Shown: piece after piece, positions 33,341-36,953 of the stretch | Position numbering within the stretch: position 1 is the first letter of the stretch | Layout: every line of letters begins with the position of its first letter | From: Glomus cerebriforme | Lineage: Eukaryota > Glomeromycota > Glomeromycetes > Glomerales > Glomeraceae | NCBI GenBank assembly: GCA_003550305.1 | Contig: QKYT01000497.1 | Coordinates: 53,869 to 90,821, forward strand | Direction of reading: 5' to 3' | DNA length: 36,953 nucleotides | Translations under genes and position numbers: made by a program | Notes under the pieces: generated by a model | What the model saw: only the letters and a program-made list of their open reading frames with translations | What the model was told of the DNA's origin: nothing | Databases searched by the model: none

Positions 33341-34965
33341 AATTAGGCCAAAATCTAAAATTAGAGTCAAAGGATAAAAATCTAGATGAAACCTTTTTTT
33401 ATATAGTCCAAAATAAGGATCACACAATTTTTTGTGAATTATAGTTTTTTCTTTTTATGAACTTTATTTTTACTTTTTTTTTTAGTAATGGCTTTTTGAA
33501 CTTCTTAAAAACTAATGGTGAGTTTTTTTTATTTTTTTTATTCTTTTTTATGATTTAGGAACGTTATTAATATTCCTTTTACTTTTCTTTTTTTTAGTAT
33601 CAGTTTTTTAGACTTCTTGAAGTCTAATAGTGAGTTATTTTCATTGATAATTCACTTTCTTTTTATTAAATATTCTATTAATATTTGTTTTTTACTTTTT
33701 TTTCTTTAGTGATAGTTTTTTGGATTTCTGAAAGACTTGTTATTGTGAATTTTTTTCTTTGATCCTTTATTTTTTTCATTAAATATTTTATTAATTATTT
33801 ATTTTTGTTTTTTTTCTTTAGTGACTGTTTCTTGGATTTCGTGAAAACTAATAAGTGTGAGTTCCTTTATTTAATCCTTTATTTTCTTTTTATTTAAATA
33901 TTTTATTAAAATTTTTTGCTTTTTTTCTTTATGACAGTTTCTTAGACTTCTTGAAGATGAATTGTGAGTTTCTTTCTTTACTTCTTTATTTTCTTTTTAT
34001 TTAAATATTTTATTAATACTTTTTTTTTTTCTTTAGTAACAGATTTCTTGGACTTCTTGGAGATGAATTGTAAATTTCTTTTTTTACTTCTTCATTTCCT
34101 TTTCATTTAAGTATTTTATTAATATTTTTTTTTCTTTTTTCTTTAATAACATATTTGATATTTCTTGAACTTCTTGAGATGAATTGTAAGTTCTTTCTTT
34201 GATCCTTTATTTTTTTCATCTTAATATTTATTTTTGCTAATTTAGGAATGTTATTTTTATTTTTTCTTTACTTTTGAAAGAGATAATGATTTTTATCCAT
34301 TCAAAATTAAAATAATTCAGATATTTAAATTATTTATTTTAAAATATATATTGTACAACAAATCTCTATAAAATATATAAACAAATAATTACTTTATCAA
34401 ATAAACATTTATGTAAATAGAAAATTAAAAACATAATTTTTTTTTAATTTTAGTATGAAACAAAAATAATTTAAATAAATTAAATTACAATAAAACACAA
34501 AAAAAAATTAAATTTTTTCTATAGAATGTATAAAGAAATTGTTGCTAAGAAAATAAAAAAGAAATGTCAATAACATCTCTAAGCGAAAAGAAATCAAAAA
34601 GAAATCACAAAAAATAGGGAAAAGAATTTACCATTAGTTTTTAAAAAATGAAGGATTATTCACAATTAGTCTTCAAGAAGTTCAAGAAACTATCGCTAAA
34701 GAAAAAAAAGTAAAGAAAAAATATTAATAAAGCACTTGACAAAAAGAAAATGAAGATCAAAAAAGAAATTTACCATTAGTCTTAAAAAAGTTCAAGAAGC
34801 TGTCATTAAAGAAAAAAAAGCAAAAAGAATGTTAATAACATTCCTAAATGAAAAGAAAATGAAAAAAAGAATAAAAATTAAGTCTTCAAAAAGCCATTTC
34901 AGATTATAATAAAAGGTTTTCATTCAGATTTTTGTCCTTCAGTCCAATTTCAGATTTCAGTCTGA
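33341..34965. mobile_element. Fold-back-like structure of tandem 110-bp units
   Basis: The outer ends (33341-33400 and about 34909-34965) are imperfect inverted repeats: the reverse complement of the left reads AAAAGGTTTCATCTAGATTT, and the right reads AAAAGGTTTTCATTCAGATT. Inside, a unit with core CTTTAGTGACAGTTTCTTGG recurs about seven times in one orientation (starts near 33481, 33593, 33705, 33817, 33927, 34032 and 34141). Two or three units lie in the opposite orientation (about 34525-34560, 34659-34710 and 34767-34818). This matches the architecture of fold-back (FB-like) elements. No protein is encoded. Confidence 0.6.
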
Positions 34966-36697
34966 TTTTTAGATTTCAGCTATAGTTTCGAATCTGGGTT
35001 TCAAACTTTTGGGTTTGAATATATTTTTGGACAGTTTTGACAATATGTATATAATGATGCTTCTGAAAAGTTCATATATAAAGAAATAAATTGTATTTCA
35101 AAAATTTCTTTAAATAATGTACTATGGCAAATAAAAAAAATCATTTTTAAATACAGTAAATTGAAAATCAAATAAGCGCATTAGATTCTCATATGTTAAT
35201 TAATCCTATAAATTGATTCTTATAAAATTTAATTTTATTCATTACAGCTTGAGGAATTTGTTGATAAATATTAGCAAATCAAATCATTTCTGGATTAAAT
35301 GAATATCCATAATATGTAAGTTTTATCTTAGTAATAAAAGAACATTATGATTTAAGTAACCAGTATGTATTTATAAAACAAGTACAGCCAGTTTTGATCA
35401 ATTTTCTATTGTGTTATTTTGAAGGATCTGTTGCTATTTTTTTTATTTAAATATTTTTATGTATTTATATTTTACTTATATATACCTCCATTTTTATTTA
35501 AATATTTATATTGATTCCTCCATATGAAGCCAATCTGTTATTCATAAGCTAATAATATTAAATTAAAGTGGTTCTGATTTTTAAATTACATTCCAACATG
35601 AGGAAGAAGAGTTTGTTGAACAAATGATACTTTAGAAGACTTATTCTAATTATTAAGATAATTGGATTTAATGTTAGTTTTATTTTTATTATCAAAATTA
35701 TACATTTTTTATATAAAAATGATTAAATATTTAAACTAAAAAATTTATCAGAAATGTTAGAAATGTTAATATTTATAAAATATTGAAAAAAATTTTAAAG
35801 AAATAAAGCAGTTTTACTTACTTCTTTTAATAATATTTTTAAAAATGAAAAGAGTTATTTAAAAAAAATTTAATATGTTTTGTTTTATTTTTTTTTGGAA
35901 AAAAAAGGAAAAGAAAAACCAATCATAAAAAAAAATTATGAAAGTTTAATAAATGTTTATACAAATCACATGATCATATTATTAGAATGATGTTTAATAA
36001 AATTATCAGAAATGATCTGAACAAAATTTCATTGTAAAATTATAAAATATTATGAAAAGATATATTTGTATAAAATTACAAAATATTAAATATTATGCAT
36101 TATAAAATTAACAAAATATTATATATTATAAAATTACAAATATTATGAAAAGTTACAGAATATTATATTTATATAAATTTGTGATAGATCTAAAAATTTG
36201 AAATATTATAGTGTGTAAATTTATACAAATTTTTACATTAAAAAAATTTTTAAAATTATCATATTTATCAGTAAAAATATATTGTTTAATATTATATTTT
36301 TTATAAATATTAGTCTATACCAATGATTTCGTTCTATCCTATATTATTTTAACTTTATTATTTTAATTTGTATTAGAAATTTTTTTACATTTTGTATAAT
36401 AAGCTATATTTTATTAGGATTTCAGAAAATTAATATACAACTTATAACTGATCTATACCAAAATTAATACTTTTTACTAAAACAGTTTTTTTTTTATTTT
36501 ATAAAATCTATTTAAAATTACATTTTAAAAAAAAACATTAGTTACTAAATTAGATTACTAAATGATAAAATAATTGCAAAAAAAACTGATTTTTAACTTT
36601 TTAAATTTGGTTTAATTTGCTAAAACTTAGTAAAAAAAAATTATAAGTTTTTTTTAAAATTTTTTAGATTCTATTATTAGTTTTAAAAAAGAATTTT
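34966..36697. other. Gene-free AT-rich spacer
   Basis: Mostly AT-rich and low-complexity. It contains the second copy of the 35-nt repeat at 36093-36127. No coding sequence was recognised. Confidence 0.45.
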
Positions 36698-36953
36698 GTA
36701 ATTTATCACTATGACAATATATTACCAGTGTCACATAATTTATAATTCTAGCCAGAATTAAATAATTTGCAATGAAATTGCCTTTTTAAGAATCTTATGT
36801 AATCCAAAATTTTAATTTTTGAGAGAAATAAAATTATCTTTTTGGACTACTTTACTGAAATATCTAAAATTGAACGGCATCATAATGATATCATAACGAT
36901 ATCGTGATAACATCACCACGATTTTTTAAATAATAACGTAACGATACAGATAC
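36698..36953. mobile_element. 385-bp TIR element family, copy B, cut by window edge
   Basis: The reverse complement of copy A's right part aligns from its terminus. Copy B begins GTAATTTATCACTATGACAA, then shares CCAGAATTAAAT, AATGAAATTG, CTTTTTA and GAGAGAAATAAAATT in order and spacing. The central palindrome is mutated. By copy A's length the far end lies roughly 130 bp beyond the window. Confidence 0.65.

Noticed and set aside
1..36953. tRNA, rRNA, CRISPR array or prokaryotic operon signals
   Set aside because: I looked for cloverleaf-like tRNA arms, spaced direct repeats and ribosome-binding-site-linked gene runs and saw none; spliced genes make a prokaryotic origin untenable.

Overview
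The window looks like nuclear DNA of a filamentous fungus, most likely an early-diverging one such as an arbuscular-mycorrhizal Glomeromycotina (Rhizophagus-like). The evidence is very AT-rich DNA, many short introns (about 59-190 nt, GT...TAG), the fungal-type genes SLP1 and MZM1, and long gene-poor stretches full of decayed DNA transposons, including a Fanzor/TnpB-type relic and a FAR1-type transposase relic. The species assignment is inference. I saw no rRNA, tRNA, CRISPR array or prokaryote-style operon.

Layout. 1-3082: AT-rich DNA with a small tandem duplication and an unrecognised decayed reading frame. 3083-7232 (-): a 17-exon HEATR6-like HEAT-repeat protein (999 aa as I splice it). 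7233-14633: transposon territory, with a GC-rich MITE (8888-9203), a TA-flanked pogo/Tigger-like element (9566-11487) enclosing a FAR1/zinc-knuckle transposase relic and a perfect 29-bp hairpin, and a Fanzor/TnpB-like nuclease relic (about 12340-14170). 14634-19012 (+): an 8-exon, 1247-aa protein joining a WD40-like propeller to a six-helix TRP-like cation channel. 19513-21962 (-): an SLP1/SUCO-type ER SUN-domain protein, convergent with the channel gene. 22662-23368 (+): MZM1 (LYRM7), divergent from SLP1 across a 699-bp shared upstream region. 25132-25302: a small unrecognised ORF. 25979-26890 (+): an intronless histidine-phosphatase (phosphoglycerate-mutase-like) protein.

26891-36953 is again gene-free and repeat-rich. 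It holds a 140-bp inverted-repeat element, a Tc1/mariner-type MITE with CAGTGGACG ends, a Tigger-like MITE studded with GATATACYGAAC motifs, two opposite copies of a 385-bp TIR family, a transposase C-terminal relic, a TTAGGA minisatellite, and a fold-back-like structure of about 110-bp units in opposite orientations.

The genes do not form one pathway. They are independent housekeeping or signalling genes: ER/nuclear-envelope SUN protein, mitochondrial complex III assembly, HEAT scaffold, phosphatase, ion channel. The most unusual content is the WD40-channel architecture, the Fanzor relic whose RuvC and zinc-ribbon residues are lost by changes that look like C-to-T deamination, and the dense set of TIR elements. 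Splice sites were assigned by eye using reading-frame continuity, so exon edges should be confirmed with RNA-seq.
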